Origin: Pontibacter ummariensis
GTDB taxonomy: Bacteria; Bacteroidota; Bacteroidia; Cytophagales; Hymenobacteraceae
Direction: 5' to 3'
Length of the DNA: 64,000 bases
Assembly: GCF_900188175.1 (NCBI RefSeq)
Contig: NZ_FZOQ01000024.1
Coordinates: 18,987 to 82,986 of the forward strand
Part shown: positions 24,762 to 33,500 of the stretch, piece by piece
Layout: each line of letters opens with the position of its first letter
Numbering within the stretch: position 1 is the first letter of the stretch
Position numbers and translations under genes: made by a program
Notes under the pieces: model-generated
Told to the model about the DNA's origin: nothing
What the model saw: the letters and a program-made list of their open reading frames with translations, nothing else
Databases searched by the model: none

Positions 24762-25328
24762 GTGAGCGAAACAGAGAGCAAACAAGTGGTGTCCTTGCTG
24801 AGTGGTTGCCTCAAAGAAGACCGCAACGCACAAAGAAAGCTGTACAAGCTCTTCTATGGCTACGCTATGAGCATCTGTGTACGCTACTCAAAAGACGCGG
24901 AGGAGGCACGGGAGGTGCTGAACGACGGCTTTCTGAAGGTGTTTACCCGATTGGACCAGTACGACAACCGGAAGCCCTTTAAAGGCTGGCTTCGGCGCAT
25001 CATGATCAACACGGCGCTGGATAACTACCGGCACAACCTGAAGCACTACTACCTGTCGGATGTGGAAGACAACTCACCGGCGGCAGAAGACTTTGGGGCA
25101 GAGCAACAACTGGGCTACGATGACCTGATCCTACTGATCCGGAAGCTTTCGCCGGCCTACCGTGCTGTCTTTAACCTGTACGCCATCGACGGGTACACGC
25201 ACGAGGAAATCGCCGCTATGCTGCACATTTCGGTGGGTACCTCCAAGTCGAACCTGGCAAAGGCACGGGCAAATTTAAGAGAGGCTTTAAAAAAAAGCAG
25301 GATAGATGAACACAAACAATATGTCTGA
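24762..25328 (+). CDS. ECF-type RNA polymerase sigma factor
   Basis: About 188 residues. Region 2 (AQRKLYKLFYGYAMSICVRYSKD...EEAREVLNDGFLKVF) and region 4 (LSPAYRAVFNLYAIDGYTHEEIAAMLHISVGTSKSNLAKARANLR) are both clear. The start is uncertain: GTG 24762 gives VSETESKQVV, while an upstream TTG at 24720 would add 14 residues; no ATG is available. Its 3' end overlaps the next gene by 23 bp, the usual arrangement for a sigma factor and its anti-sigma protein. It may drive the lipoprotein/YceI cassette downstream. Confidence 0.85.
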   Translation: MSETESKQVVSLLSGCLKEDRNAQRKLYKLFYGYAMSICVRYSKDAEEAREVLNDGFLKVFTRLDQYDNRKPFKGWLRRIMINTALDNYRHNLKHYYLSDVEDNSPAAEDFGAEQQLGYDDLILLIRKLSPAYRAVFNLYAIDGYTHEEIAAMLHISVGTSKSNLAKARANLREALKKSRIDEHKQYV

Positions 25329-26598
25329 CGAAGAACTCGACCGGCTGTTCCGGAAGGCTGCCCAAGACCAGGACCCTCCTTTTGAGGAGGAAGCCTGGTT
25401 GGCCCTGGAGCAGAAACTGGATGAAGTGCAGGTGCCCAGGCCCTGGTTCAGACGGCTGTTGCCTTTCCTGCTGCTGGTGGCGGTCTCTCTGTTAGTGGTG
25501 CTTAAGCAGTCTTCCGACCAAATCGATGTCATAGCAAATAAGGAAGACGCGGCAGCTGTGGAAAGAGCCCCGGCTCCGACCACGGTTGCTTCCACCCTCA
25601 CCGGGGCTTCCCCGAGAGACTCCAGAGCCAAAGGATTAGCCAAGGCGACTAACTCTACCGGAACGGCTGACACAGCACCTACTACTGTAGCACCAGTAAC
25701 GGTGGCAACTAAAAGAGAGGCGGCTCCTGGGGGCGTAGTGACTGCCCGGGAAAAGGCAACAGCACCTCCCTTTGCACAGGCGCTGCCTGCGAGAGCCGGG
25801 CAAGAGCAGGTTTTGGCGCAGGCACCCCCTGCAACCCAAAGCCTGTTAGAAACCAAAGTCGCCGCCATGCCCACCACAGAAGGTGTGATAACAAGAGGTA
25901 CAGTTTTATCAGTGCCTCTGTTGCAGGCAACCGCTCCCCCACAACAGGAAGATATGGGGACGGCAGAGGACAGCAGCCTACAAAAGAAACAGGCCTTCGC
26001 CCAAAATGTGCGGTTGGCCGTAGCGGTAGCCCCGGACATAACAGCAGTTAAGTTTAAATCTGCTGATGCTGTAAGTGCCAATGTGGGGTTATTGGTTGGG
26101 CTACCGCTTGCCAACCGGCTTAGCCTGGTAACAGGGGTGGTATGGGCAGACAAAGTGTACGGGGCAGCTCCCGAAGACTATGCCCCAACACCCGATTACT
26201 GGGTTGGGAAAACACTCCCCAACAGCATTGAGGCACGATGTGAGGTTTTAGACATCCCGCTTAACCTGGAGTACAACCTTTGGCAGCGCGACCGCAACAG
26301 CTTGGCGGTGCAGGCAGGCTTGTCCAGCTATATCATGCTGAACGAGGAGTACACTTACACCTATGGCAGGGGCTATGCTACCTACGAGAAAACCTGGGCG
26401 GTGAAAAACCAGAACAGGCATTGGTTTAAAGTTCAGAACATCAGCGTTAGTTACTACCGGCAACTGACCCCGGCACTGCAGGTCGGCGTGGAGCCCTTTG
26501 TTAAAATCCCCTTGGGTGATATCGGTGCGGGACATGTACGGCTTACGAGTGCAGGGCTGTTCTTTAAGGCCGCCTGCACCCTCCCCTTCCTGAAATAG
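25306..26598 (+). CDS. probable anti-sigma/outer-membrane-barrel-like transmembrane protein
   Basis: A 430-residue protein. The N-terminal 45 residues are acidic and cytoplasmic (MSDEELDRLFRKAAQDQDPPFEEEAWLALEQKL), a pattern found in Bacteroidota proteins that follow ECF sigma genes. One transmembrane helix follows (LLPFLLLVAVSLLVVL). A long Ala/Pro/Thr-rich linker leads to a C-terminal region from about residue 230 with PorT-like strand features (FAQNVRLAVAVAPDITAV, VGLLVGLPLANRLSLVTGVVW). The overlap with the sigma gene supports anti-sigma function. How a barrel-like domain works behind an inner-membrane helix is unclear. Confidence 0.6.
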   Translation: MNTNNMSDEELDRLFRKAAQDQDPPFEEEAWLALEQKLDEVQVPRPWFRRLLPFLLLVAVSLLVVLKQSSDQIDVIANKEDAAAVERAPAPTTVASTLTGASPRDSRAKGLAKATNSTGTADTAPTTVAPVTVATKREAAPGGVVTAREKATAPPFAQALPARAGQEQVLAQAPPATQSLLETKVAAMPTTEGVITRGTVLSVPLLQATAPPQQEDMGTAEDSSLQKKQAFAQNVRLAVAVAPDITAVKFKSADAVSANVGLLVGLPLANRLSLVTGVVWADKVYGAAPEDYAPTPDYWVGKTLPNSIEARCEVLDIPLNLEYNLWQRDRNSLAVQAGLSSYIMLNEEYTYTYGRGYATYEKTWAVKNQNRHWFKVQNISVSYYRQLTPALQVGVEPFVKIPLGDIGAGHVRLTSAGLFFKAACTLPFLK

Positions 26599-26688
26599 TC
26601 ACCCGATTCCACCTCATGTGCTAACACCGCCTGGACTGTGTTAGAGGGACTTTGTTTGCCTGATTTTTTAAAAATAAAACCTACGACT

Positions 26689-27153
26689 ATGAAAAGCTTA
26701 TTTCACACCAACATCCTGTTGCTCTTACTCCTGAGCCCCCTCTGTGTATTTAGCAGCTGCGACGACGACGATGAGGACGATGGTAACATCAACCCGGACA
26801 TCGTGCAGTTCGAGAACATTACCCTTTCCGGGGACAATGAAGTGCCGGCTAACAGTTCTGCCGCTACGGGTACTTTTAACGGCACCTTTAACCGTGATAC
26901 CAAGATCATGACTTACTCCATCGACTTTGCCGGCCTTACCCCTACGATGATGCACTTTCATAAAGCAGCAGTGGGGCAAAACGGGGACGTAGAGATCGGG
27001 ATAGGCGCAGCGCCTTTCACTTCGCCTGTTCAGGGGCAAACACCCGCCCTGACAGAGGCCCAGGAAGCTGACCTGATGGCGGGCCTGTGGTACGTGAATG
27101 TACACAGCAACCAGTTTCCGGGGGGTGAGATAAGGGGGCAGCTCGTGCCCTAA
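26689..27153 (+). CDS. CHRD-domain lipoprotein
   Basis: A 154-residue lipoprotein with lipobox VFSSC (Cys24) and a very acidic stretch (CDDDDEDDGN). The rest is a CHRD domain: LSGDNEVPANSSAATGTFNGTF, the histidine block MMHFHKAAVGQNGDVEI, and the ending WYVNVHSNQFPGGEIRGQL, as in chordin-like domains of bacterial surface proteins. I chose the ATG at 26689 because it gives the signal peptide. It is the first gene of a four-gene cassette (CHRD, haem protein, YceI, barrel). Function is unknown. Confidence 0.85.
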   Translation: MKSLFHTNILLLLLLSPLCVFSSCDDDDEDDGNINPDIVQFENITLSGDNEVPANSSAATGTFNGTFNRDTKIMTYSIDFAGLTPTMMHFHKAAVGQNGDVEIGIGAAPFTSPVQGQTPALTEAQEADLMAGLWYVNVHSNQFPGGEIRGQLVP

Positions 27154-27230
27154 CCGCTTTCACGATGCTCACTGGGCAGCATCAGGATAAGCCAACCGTA
27201 AACCATGCCTGGCCTATTAAACTGAAAACA

Positions 27231-27620
27231 ATGGCACGACCTCTTTTTACGCTAGTTACAGCGGCTGCTCTGGCCCTCCTTGTTGTTACGGCTTGCACCA
27301 GCGACAACGAGGAGGACAGCCTGCCGCAACCAACCCCGCAACCGCAGCAGTGCGATGTTTCCAACGTGACTTTCTCTAAAACCATTACCCCTATTCTGTC
27401 TGCTAACTGCTACACGTGCCACAGCTCATCCTTTTCAGAAGGAGGCGTAGTACTGGACACGCACGCCGGCGTGAAAAAACAGGCTGACAATGGCACCCTG
27501 TTAGGGGTTATCACCCATGCAAGCGGTTTTCCGGCAATGCCCCAGGGAGCAGCCAAGCTTTCTGACTGCAACATTGCCCGCATCAAAAAGTGGATAGAGG
27601 CCGGGGCGCCTGACAATTAA
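27231..27620 (+). CDS. mono-haem cytochrome c-type lipoprotein
   Basis: A 129-residue lipoprotein (lipobox VVTAC, Cys22) with a single haem-binding motif C60-Y-T-C63-H64. Downstream, FPAMPQGAAKLSDCNIARIKKWIEAGAP matches the C-terminal helix of 'cytochrome c domain' proteins, with Met in AMPQG as a possible sixth ligand. It probably carries electrons at a membrane surface. The start ATG 27231 gives the signal peptide. It follows the CHRD gene by 77 bp and precedes yceI by 7 bp. Confidence 0.82.
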   Translation: MARPLFTLVTAAALALLVVTACTSDNEEDSLPQPTPQPQQCDVSNVTFSKTITPILSANCYTCHSSSFSEGGVVLDTHAGVKKQADNGTLLGVITHASGFPAMPQGAAKLSDCNIARIKKWIEAGAPDN

Positions 27621-27627
27621 CGATAGC

Positions 27628-28197
27628 ATGAAATTATCCTTTGTCCTACTCTTTTGCTTTGCCTGTTTGCTCTCTGTTGAGGTGGCGGCTCAAAGCCGCT
27701 ACTTCACAAAGACAGGGCATATCTGGTTTTTCTCGGAAGCCCCGCTGGAGGACATTATGGCCCGCAATAGGCAGGTAGTGTCGTTTATTGATTTCAAGAC
27801 AGGAGAACTGGCTTTTTCAGTGCCCATGACAGCTTTCCAATTTAAGAAGTCACTGATGCAAACCCACTTCAACGAAAACTTTGTAGAGTCAGGCAAATAC
27901 CCCAAGTCCACATTCAGCGGCACGTTTAGCAAACCAGGCGCTATCGACCCCACGAAAGAGGGTACCTACAAGGTACAGGTAGAAGGGCAACTGACGATAC
28001 ACGGCGTGGAGAAGGCCCTCAGCACAGACGGCATACTGGAAGTAAGAAACGGCAAGGTGCGCGGTAAAGCGACGTTTATCGTAGCGCCACACGACTACGA
28101 CATCACCATTCCGTTGCTGGTACGGGAGCACATTGCCAAAGAGGTTGCCGTGCATGTGGATATGCTGTATGAACCTTTTACGGGTAATACCCCCTGA
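27628..28197 (+). CDS. YceI-family periplasmic protein
   Basis: A 189-residue exported protein with signal peptide MKLSFVLLFCFACLLSVEVAAQ. YceI features are FFSEAPLEDIMARNRQVVSFIDFKTGELAFSV, then FNENFVESGKYPKSTFSG and the central LTIHGVEKAL. YceI proteins are lipocalin-like barrels that bind isoprenoid or amphiphilic ligands. It sits in a tight cassette with a haem lipoprotein and an outer-membrane barrel, suggesting that the ligand may take part in redox chemistry, but this is inference. Confidence 0.88.
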   Translation: MKLSFVLLFCFACLLSVEVAAQSRYFTKTGHIWFFSEAPLEDIMARNRQVVSFIDFKTGELAFSVPMTAFQFKKSLMQTHFNENFVESGKYPKSTFSGTFSKPGAIDPTKEGTYKVQVEGQLTIHGVEKALSTDGILEVRNGKVRGKATFIVAPHDYDITIPLLVREHIAKEVAVHVDMLYEPFTGNTP

Positions 28198-28202
28198 AAA
28201 CG

Positions 28203-29087
28203 ATGGCAAAGCATCTGCTACTGTCCCTCCTGCTGCTGCTAGCGCCCTATCTTATGCAGGCGCAGGATGATTTGCTGGACCTTGCCGAGGCACTGGATAG
28301 CACAGAAGCCGGCTATGTGTCCGGCACCTTTAAAGCCACCCGCCTGGTGAACGGCCACTCTGTGGAAACAAACGGAGACCAGGAGCTTCTCTTTCTCATC
28401 TCCCACCGCTTTGGCACCCTGAACAGTGGCGCCTATAACTTATTTGGGCTGGACCAGGCCACCATCCGGCTGGCGCTGGAGTATGGCCTTACAGACAGGC
28501 TTACCCTCGGCCTGGGGCGTAGCTCGCTCGAGAAAACCTACGATGGCTTTGCTAAATACCGAATATTGCGCCAGTTACAGGGCGCGATGCCTGTTACGGT
28601 TACTGGTTTTTCAAGCCTCGCGATCAAGACACTGGAGCAGCAGCTCCCGGAAAGGCCTACTGCTTTTTCCTCCAGGTTGACCTACACCCATCAGTTACTC
28701 ATCGCGCGTAAATTTACCGAAAGGCTATCGCTACAGTTGAGCCCCACGTGGGTGCACCGCAACATGGTGGCTACCCGGCAGGATGAAAACGAGGTATATG
28801 CCCTGGGCCTGGGAGGCCGGTACAAACTTACCAAACGCACCTCCTTTAACGCTGAGTACTACTACCTGCTTCCCGGTGAAACAGCAGACCAATACCGCAA
28901 TGCCCTGGCCATGGGCTTCGACATTGAAACGGGAGGGCATGTATTCCAACTAATTTTCACGAATGCACAGGGCATGGTGGAGAAGCTCTTTATTCCCCAA
29001 ACCCAAGGCGCTTGGGAGGAGGGCGATGTTTACTTCGGGTTTAACATCTCCCGCGTGTTTAGCCTGAAAAAAGAAGGCGACTGGTAA
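28203..29087 (+). CDS. DUF5777-type outer-membrane beta-barrel protein
   Basis: A 294-residue protein with signal peptide MAKHLLLSLLLLLAPYLMQAQ. The body has alternating beta strands and the motif ELLFLISHRFGTLNSGAYNLFGLDQATIRLALEYGLTDRLTLG, typical of the DUF5777 family, which accompanies YceI and cytochrome genes in Bacteroidota. It starts 5 bp after yceI and ends the cassette. Transport or anchoring function is unknown. Confidence 0.8.
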   Translation: MAKHLLLSLLLLLAPYLMQAQDDLLDLAEALDSTEAGYVSGTFKATRLVNGHSVETNGDQELLFLISHRFGTLNSGAYNLFGLDQATIRLALEYGLTDRLTLGLGRSSLEKTYDGFAKYRILRQLQGAMPVTVTGFSSLAIKTLEQQLPERPTAFSSRLTYTHQLLIARKFTERLSLQLSPTWVHRNMVATRQDENEVYALGLGGRYKLTKRTSFNAEYYYLLPGETADQYRNALAMGFDIETGGHVFQLIFTNAQGMVEKLFIPQTQGAWEEGDVYFGFNISRVFSLKKEGDW

Positions 29088-29386
29088 GCTTGTCTCTTCC
29101 CCTCATAAGCATTGCCCTGCCATTGTAAGCTTACCCTACCCCTGCAGCAGGCATTCCGTTGCCCTTTCGGCCCTACTTACCACTGCAAAAGCACTTATCC
29201 CTAAGCTGTTGCCCTTGTTTGAGCAGCTACTACCCAAGGTTTGTCATGCTGCATTATCTGCCATCAGGTGCCCCTCTTCTTCAGGGCACACAGCACCTAT
29301 CCTTTCTGCTATTACGGCGGTTAAACATCTCTACTTGCGCTGCCTGTGTACCTGTGCTGCCTGATGATAACGATCATCCCTGCCGG
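29088..29386. other. intergenic region between the YceI cassette and the USP-Hsp20-PpsA operon
   Basis: This is the left part of a 369-bp gap. No terminator is obvious after the barrel gene, and I see no coding frame with family features. An FNR-type site begins at 29387. Confidence 0.3.
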
Positions 29387-29429
29387 TGACTTACGTCATG
29401 AGGAGTTCAGGATTTTTACCGGACTTTTA
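29387..29429 (+). promoter_or_regulatory. FNR-type site and -7 box of the USP-Hsp20-PpsA operon
   Basis: TGACTTACGTCA (29387-29398) fits TGAY-N4-RTCA. After 23 nt comes GACTTTTA (29422-29429), a weak match to TAnnTTTG at the same distance as in the other sites. The palindrome centre is 64 bp before the USP ATG. Confidence 0.6.
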
Positions 29430-29456
29430 TATCAACAAATCAGCCCCCTAATTATC

Positions 29457-30317
29457 ATGAAAACGATACTCTGTATATCTGACTTTTCGCAAACCTCTGA
29501 GAATGCAGTCCACTATGCCTATGAACTAGCATCGCTTCTGAAGGCACGCCTCCTGCTTTTCCATAACGTTCCGGAGCATGCCGCCGCCATGGCAGCCCCT
29601 TACGAAGCCGGTAGCCATGCCGCTCTGATAGAACAACTGGATGAACGGAATGAGTACGTGCACAAGCTGGAAGAAACCAGGCAGCGGCTTGCCTATAACA
29701 ACCCCTCTAGCCAAGCGCGTTGCGAGTTTCTGATCCGACACGGGCTCGCCAAAGATATGCTCCCGGCCCTTATAGAGGAGGAGCAGGTTGACCTGGTGGT
29801 GATCGGGAACGATGAAGCTGACGCACTACCCGAAATCTTTACTGGCACCGTGGCGGCTGGCCTTATTGAGAATGCCTCCTGCCCAGTGCTCGTGATTCCG
29901 GAGCAGGCTGCCTTTAAACCGCTGCAAAAGATGGTGGTTGCTGTAGGCCAATTAGGGGAGCCCTACCAGGACCTGGATGCCGTGCTGGCCCTGGCTCTCC
30001 TGTTTCGATCCGAGGTACATCTGCTCCACGTACTCCCGAAAGAAAATGCCCAGGCTAACGCGACGGCACAAGAAGAAAGCTATCCTTTGGCATCCTGGAA
30101 CGCCTACAAGAATGTTACTTACCACGTGCTGATTCATGACAGCATAGAAGAAGGCATTAGCCAGTTCACCCGCGACAACAGAGCGGACATGCTCGTGCTA
30201 GGTTACCATGCAGAAAACCCCTGGCAGCATTTGAGCCAACGGAATCTGGCACAGGATAAAGCATACCACACCTATCTGCCGGTGCTGTTTGCTCACTTCG
30301 AAAGGCAGGAGCCCTGA
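29457..30317 (+). CDS. universal stress protein, two USP domains (B)
   Basis: A 286-residue tandem-USP protein starting MKTILCISDFSQTSENAVHYAYELA. The region that normally carries G-2x-G-9x-G reads VIGNDEADALPEIFTGTVAAGLIENASCPVLVIP, so the ATP motif is degenerate; this protein may not bind ATP. Domain 2 ends LVLGYHAENPW...LPVLFAHF. The ATG at 29457 is preferred over an upstream in-frame start because it gives the standard USP beginning. It heads an apparent operon with Hsp20 (41 bp gap) and PEP synthase. Confidence 0.85.
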   Translation: MKTILCISDFSQTSENAVHYAYELASLLKARLLLFHNVPEHAAAMAAPYEAGSHAALIEQLDERNEYVHKLEETRQRLAYNNPSSQARCEFLIRHGLAKDMLPALIEEEQVDLVVIGNDEADALPEIFTGTVAAGLIENASCPVLVIPEQAAFKPLQKMVVAVGQLGEPYQDLDAVLALALLFRSEVHLLHVLPKENAQANATAQEESYPLASWNAYKNVTYHVLIHDSIEEGISQFTRDNRADMLVLGYHAENPWQHLSQRNLAQDKAYHTYLPVLFAHFERQEP

Positions 30318-30358
30318 TCGCAAAGCTTACACTTAACCCACTATAAACAATAAAGACT

Positions 30359-30802
30359 ATGTCACTGGTAAAATCAAAAAAGAATGGTTTGATTCCTGCA
30401 TCCTCCTTCCTGACAGATGTACTGGACCTGGATCGCTTTTTCGACAACGACTCCTTTTTCAAAGGATTTAAGAAGGTGCCCTTCACAAACATACGGGAGA
30501 AGGACGACCGCTTTGAAGTAGAGCTGGCCGCCCCCGGCATGGACAAGCAGGACTTTAAGGTGGAGATCGATAACGACATCCTCACTGTTTCGGCAGAACG
30601 CAAGGAAGAGAAGAGCGAAGAAAAAGAGCAGTATACCCGCCAGGAGTTCAGCTACAGCTCATTTACCCGTTCCTTTGAACTGCCTGCCACAGTAAATGCC
30701 GAGGCAATTCAGGCAGCATACAAAGACGGCATTCTAAAACTAACGCTGCCGAAGAAAGAAGAAGCTAGTGTTAGCAACAAGAAGGCAATAGAGATCGCCT
30801 AA
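30359..30802 (+). CDS. small heat-shock protein, Hsp20/alpha-crystallin family
   Basis: A 147-residue chaperone. The N-terminal arm has DLDRFFDNDSFFKGF; the alpha-crystallin domain (about residues 42-130) has VPFTNIREKDDRFEVELAAPGM and the signature YKDGILKLTLPKK; the C-terminal tail ends KKAIEIA, which contains the IxI-type motif (IEI) used in oligomer assembly. It holds unfolding proteins without ATP in the cytoplasm. It lies between a USP and PEP synthase, both stress-associated. Confidence 0.93.
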   Translation: MSLVKSKKNGLIPASSFLTDVLDLDRFFDNDSFFKGFKKVPFTNIREKDDRFEVELAAPGMDKQDFKVEIDNDILTVSAERKEEKSEEKEQYTRQEFSYSSFTRSFELPATVNAEAIQAAYKDGILKLTLPKKEEASVSNKKAIEIA

Positions 30803-30911
30803 GCCTTAGCTCATCAACGGGAAGGCGGGTATGTGTGCCCGTCTTTTCCTTCCTCCCCCTCACAGGCGATACTAACAATGCTTTACCAAACAACCAGAAA
30901 CCTTTCCTGCT

Positions 30912-33359
30912 ATGGCAACTTACATCATTCCACTTAAAGAACTAACCCTACAACATGTCTCCGAGGTAGGAGGTAAAAACGCCTCACTCGGCGAAATGCT
31001 GCGCAGCCTGGCTGCCGACCAAATTCGTGTACCCGATGGCTTTGCCACGACCGCCCGGGCCTACCAGGATTTTCTGGAAAGCAACAACCTGACTGCGAAA
31101 ATCGAGCAGCAGCTCGCAAAGCTAGACACGCAGCAGTTCAGCAACCTGCAGGAGACAGGGGCTCAGATACGAAAACTTATCCTGGCTGCCCACCTGCCCG
31201 ACAGCCTGGCCGGGGCGATTCGGGAAGCTTACCAACAGATGTGCCGGCCATACAAGGCCCCAGTGCAGGTGGCGGTCAGAAGCAGCGCTACGGCCGAGGA
31301 CCTGCCGGACGCCAGCTTTGCGGGGCAGCACGAGTCTTACCTGAACATTTCGGGGGAAGAGCAGGTGCTGAAAGCCTGCCTGCGCTGCTACGCCTCTTTG
31401 TTTACCGACCGCGCCATCAAGTACCGACACGACCACGGCTTCGATCATATGAAGGTGTACCTATCGGCGGGTGTACAGAAAATGGTCCGCTCCGACCTGG
31501 CCAGCGCGGGCGTGTGCTTTACCCTTGATCCGCAGTCGGGCTTTGACCAGGTCGTCTTTCTGACAGGCAGCTGGGGGCTTGGCGAGAACGTAGTACAAGG
31601 CACGGTAAACCCGGATGAGTTTTACGTCTTCAAACCCACCCTGAAGCAGGGTAAAAAGGCAATCATCAGTAAGAAGGTGGGCTCAAAGGCCATCACCATG
31701 GTGTATGCAGACGGAAACTCCGATCAACCCACTGTAAACATAGCGACCCCTGCCGCCAAACAGGAGGCCTACGTCCTGTCGGACGACGAAATACGGCAGG
31801 TGGCCGAATGGGCCGTGCGGATTGAAGAGCACTATGGGCGCCCGATGGACATAGAGTGGGCTAAAGACGGGGAGACGGGGGAACTGTTTATTGTGCAGGC
31901 CCGGCCCGAAACCATCCACAGCCGTAAAAACAGGCAGCTTACCCACACCACCTTTACCCTGCAGGAGGCGGCCAAGCCCCTGGCCAGTGGCAAAGCGATT
32001 GGGCAGCGGATTATCAGCGGCACTGCCCGACTCCTGAACTCGCCCCAGGAGTCGCACCTCCTGCAAGCAGGGGAAATCCTCGTGACCGATATCACCAACC
32101 CGGACTGGGACCCCATCCTGAAAAAGGTGTCGGCGGTGATCACCAACAAGGGAGGCCGCACCAGCCATGCAGCGATCGTAGCCCGAGAACTGGGTGCCCT
32201 GGCCGTGGTGGGAACCGGTAACGCCACAGAGCTGATACGGAACGGGCAGGAGATCACCGTGTCATGTGCCGACGGGCAGAACGGGATGGTGTATGACGGC
32301 AAACTCAACTGGAGGGAGGAAGTGCTTGACTTCGGGCACCTGACAAAGCCGAACACCCGCGCTATGCTCATCGTGGGCGATCCGGACCAGGCTTTCGACC
32401 TCTCCTACTACCCCAACGACGGGGTAGGGCTGATGCGCCTGGAGTTCATTATCAACAACAGCATTCAGATTCACCCAATGGCCCTGGTGAAGTACCATGA
32501 ACTGCAGGAGGAGGCTGTAAAAGCGCAGATTGATGCCCTGACCCACCACCACGAGAACAAGGAGGACTATTTTGTAGAGAAACTGGCCCAGTCCGTCGCC
32601 ACGATCGCAGCGGCTTTCTACCCTAAAGACGTGGTCGTGCGCATGAGCGACTTCAAAACCAACGAGTACGCCAACCTGATCGGGGGCCGGCAGTTTGAGC
32701 CGAAAGAGGAAAACCCGATGCTTGGCTTCCGGGGCGCCTCCCGCTACTATAACCCCCGCTACCGCGAAGGCTTCGGGCTGGAGTGCAAGGCGATGAAAGT
32801 AGTGCGCGACGAGATGGGGCTAACCAACGTGAAGCTGATGATCCCATTCTGCCGGACGATAGCAGAAGGTCAGCAAGTGCTAAAGCAAATGGCAAAGTAT
32901 GGCTTGGTGAGAGGCGAGAACGGACTCGAGGTGTATGTGATGGCAGAGATCCCAAGCAATGTACTTCTGGCAAAAGAGTTCGCCAGGATATTTGACGGCT
33001 TCTCCATCGGCTCTAACGACCTGACCCAGCTAACCCTTGGCATCGACCGGGACTCCTCTACGGTGAGTGAGTTGTTTGATGAACAAAACGAAGCCGTGCA
33101 GAAAATGATTAGCGAGGTCATTCGTGCAGCTCACGAAACCGGCGTAAAAGTAGGCCTGTGCGGCCAGGCACCCAGCGACTTTCCCGCCTTTGCGCAGTTC
33201 CTGGTTGAGCAGGGGATTGACAGCATCTCCTTTAATCCGGATGCCTTGCTAAAGGGTGTAGAGAACATACTGGCAGCCGAAAAAGAGCAGGGTAAAGCCG
33301 GCAGGGAGGCTGTTGGACCAACTAAAGAGAGTGTCTTTCCTTGGGAAGTGCATTCCTAA
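30912..33359 (+). CDS. phosphoenolpyruvate synthase
   Basis: An 815-residue enzyme that makes phosphoenolpyruvate, AMP and phosphate from pyruvate and ATP. The N-terminal ATP-grasp part (residues 1-340) begins GGKNASLGEMLRSL and contains VRSSATAEDLPDASFAGQHESYLN. The central phosphohistidine domain has GGRTSHAAIVARELGALAVVG, with catalytic His419. The C-terminal PEP-utilising barrel includes GSNDLTQLTLGIDRDS and VGLCGQAPSDFP, with the catalytic Cys. Length matches PpsA. The 109-bp gap after Hsp20 holds a weak hairpin, so it may be read through from the USP promoter. It would favour gluconeogenesis under stress. Confidence 0.93.
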   Translation: MATYIIPLKELTLQHVSEVGGKNASLGEMLRSLAADQIRVPDGFATTARAYQDFLESNNLTAKIEQQLAKLDTQQFSNLQETGAQIRKLILAAHLPDSLAGAIREAYQQMCRPYKAPVQVAVRSSATAEDLPDASFAGQHESYLNISGEEQVLKACLRCYASLFTDRAIKYRHDHGFDHMKVYLSAGVQKMVRSDLASAGVCFTLDPQSGFDQVVFLTGSWGLGENVVQGTVNPDEFYVFKPTLKQGKKAIISKKVGSKAITMVYADGNSDQPTVNIATPAAKQEAYVLSDDEIRQVAEWAVRIEEHYGRPMDIEWAKDGETGELFIVQARPETIHSRKNRQLTHTTFTLQEAAKPLASGKAIGQRIISGTARLLNSPQESHLLQAGEILVTDITNPDWDPILKKVSAVITNKGGRTSHAAIVARELGALAVVGTGNATELIRNGQEITVSCADGQNGMVYDGKLNWREEVLDFGHLTKPNTRAMLIVGDPDQAFDLSYYPNDGVGLMRLEFIINNSIQIHPMALVKYHELQEEAVKAQIDALTHHHENKEDYFVEKLAQSVATIAAAFYPKDVVVRMSDFKTNEYANLIGGRQFEPKEENPMLGFRGASRYYNPRYREGFGLECKAMKVVRDEMGLTNVKLMIPFCRTIAEGQQVLKQMAKYGLVRGENGLEVYVMAEIPSNVLLAKEFARIFDGFSIGSNDLTQLTLGIDRDSSTVSELFDEQNEAVQKMISEVIRAAHETGVKVGLCGQAPSDFPAFAQFLVEQGIDSISFNPDALLKGVENILAAEKEQGKAGREAVGPTKESVFPWEVHS

Positions 33360-33376
33360 AGGTGAACTTCTTTACC

Positions 33377-33420
33377 TTCAGGGGCGGGGGCCGGTTCATA
33401 GACCGGCCCCCGCCCCTGAA
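33377..33420. terminator. strong hairpin terminator after ppsA
   Basis: A 19-bp perfect GC-rich stem (33377-33395 with 33402-33420) with loop TCATAG, 17 bp after the ppsA stop. No T run follows. It separates the ppsA operon from the next gene. Confidence 0.7.
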
Positions 33421-33500
33421 ACTTCCTATCCCCCTTCTTAAGAACTGGGCAGAACTCCTGTGCCTTCGTTTTCACTTTCCACATACTTAGCATATCGCAC

